A stretch of DNA of 21,584 bases, taken from positions 1-21,584 of the forward strand of contig DAIRSE010000031.1 in assembly GCA_036804525.1 (NCBI GenBank), read 5' to 3'. The notes below the pieces were generated by a model, which was given only the letters and a program-made list of their open reading frames with translations, was not told the origin of the DNA and searched no databases. Positions 21,420-21,584 of the stretch are shown one piece after another. Position 1 is the first letter of the stretch; each line of letters opens with the position of its first letter. Both the position numbers and the translations under genes were made by a program. The stretch comes from JBFLVT01 sp036804525. Its GTDB lineage: Bacteria > Bacillota > Desulfotomaculia > Desulfotomaculales > JASEER01.

Positions 21420-21584
21420 GTGAGCTTTGGGTTGGCAAGTGCCAGCGGCCAGTATAAAATCCGCATAAATGGTCACGAAAAGTCGTCCACCTGCAAATGG
21501 CAGTGCAGGTAAAACAAGGCCCACTCCCTAATTGGTGCTCTGGCAGACACAACTAAACCGGAGCAAGGGAGTGAGCCAAGACTT
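21420..21584. mobile_element. Possible insertion-sequence terminus (IS21-like) at the window edge
   Basis: No gene is seen. Two similar units lie in tandem: GGCCAGTATAAAATCCGC (from 21447) and GGTCACGAAAAGTCGTCC (from 21471), an arrangement recalling the repeated binding sites at IS21-family ends. They are followed by a hairpin ACCTGC/GCAGGT (21489-21510) and a larger one, GGC..CACTCCCT..GCTC with GAGC..AGGGAGTG..GCC (21518-21577). The last 20 nt contain AAGGGAGTG, which could be a ribosome binding site for a gene starting past the edge. The family resemblance is from memory. Confidence 0.3.

Overview
The window looks like the chromosome of an anaerobic, Gram-positive-type clostridium, most likely of the Desulfotomaculum/Pelotomaculum (Peptococcaceae) kind. 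The reasons are moderate-to-high GC with strong AGGAGG-like ribosome binding sites and frequent TTG/GTG starts, Rho-independent terminators between transcription units, a sortase, a clostridial-style type IV pilus (T4P) locus, and a rubredoxin/desulforedoxin pair. The species assignment is inference from gene content only.

Layout. (1) Positions 1-2704 hold housekeeping genes: a Tat export cluster (two TatA paralogues, then TatC) and an NAD-dependent malate dehydrogenase, each unit closed by a hairpin-plus-T terminator. (2) Positions 2744-3831 hold a short regulatory cassette: a sigma-28-like promoter candidate, a cyclic-di-GMP-I (GEMM) riboswitch with a terminator, and a secreted transglutaminase-like protein. 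(3) Positions 3905-5583 hold a promoter, an unidentified leader RNA with its own terminator, a small zinc-ribbon gene that appears frameshifted, a minimal A24 prepilin peptidase and a class D/E-like sortase. (4) Positions 5726-6114 hold a promoter and a second short leader RNA ending in a terminator. (5) Positions 6115-19907 hold a long, tightly packed T4P operon: PilB, PilT, PilC, a group 3 sigma factor, three unusual minor pilins (one carrying a large beta-sandwich ectodomain), PilM, PilN, PilO, a PilP-like protein, a secretin-like protein without an outer-membrane barrel, the main pilin candidate, a strong intergenic hairpin and a second pilin. (6) Positions 19908-20993 have no gene I can support. 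They contain a terminator, nested inverted repeats, a TACC-rich tract, a very GC-rich block and short dispersed repeats. (7) On the minus strand, rubredoxin and a stand-alone desulforedoxin-domain protein form a small operon (21305 to 20994). (8) The right edge looks like a mobile-element terminus, possibly IS21-like, with nested hairpins.

How the parts fit. The T4P genes form a nearly complete machine: extension and retraction ATPases, platform, PilMNO alignment complex, prepilin peptidase, major and minor pilins. Three features are unusual. Cyclic-di-GMP seems to enter twice, through the riboswitch before the transglutaminase and through the MshEN-type N-terminus of PilB. A dedicated sigma factor is co-transcribed with the pilus genes, and sigma-28/sigma-B-like promoter candidates lie before the riboswitch and the main pilin. 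PilP- and PilQ-like proteins are kept, but the PilQ-like one consists only of periplasmic-type N domains, which would suit a cell wall rather than an outer membrane. With a sortase and a transglutaminase-like enzyme next door, the locus may assemble a c-di-GMP-controlled surface adhesion system; that last step is inference.
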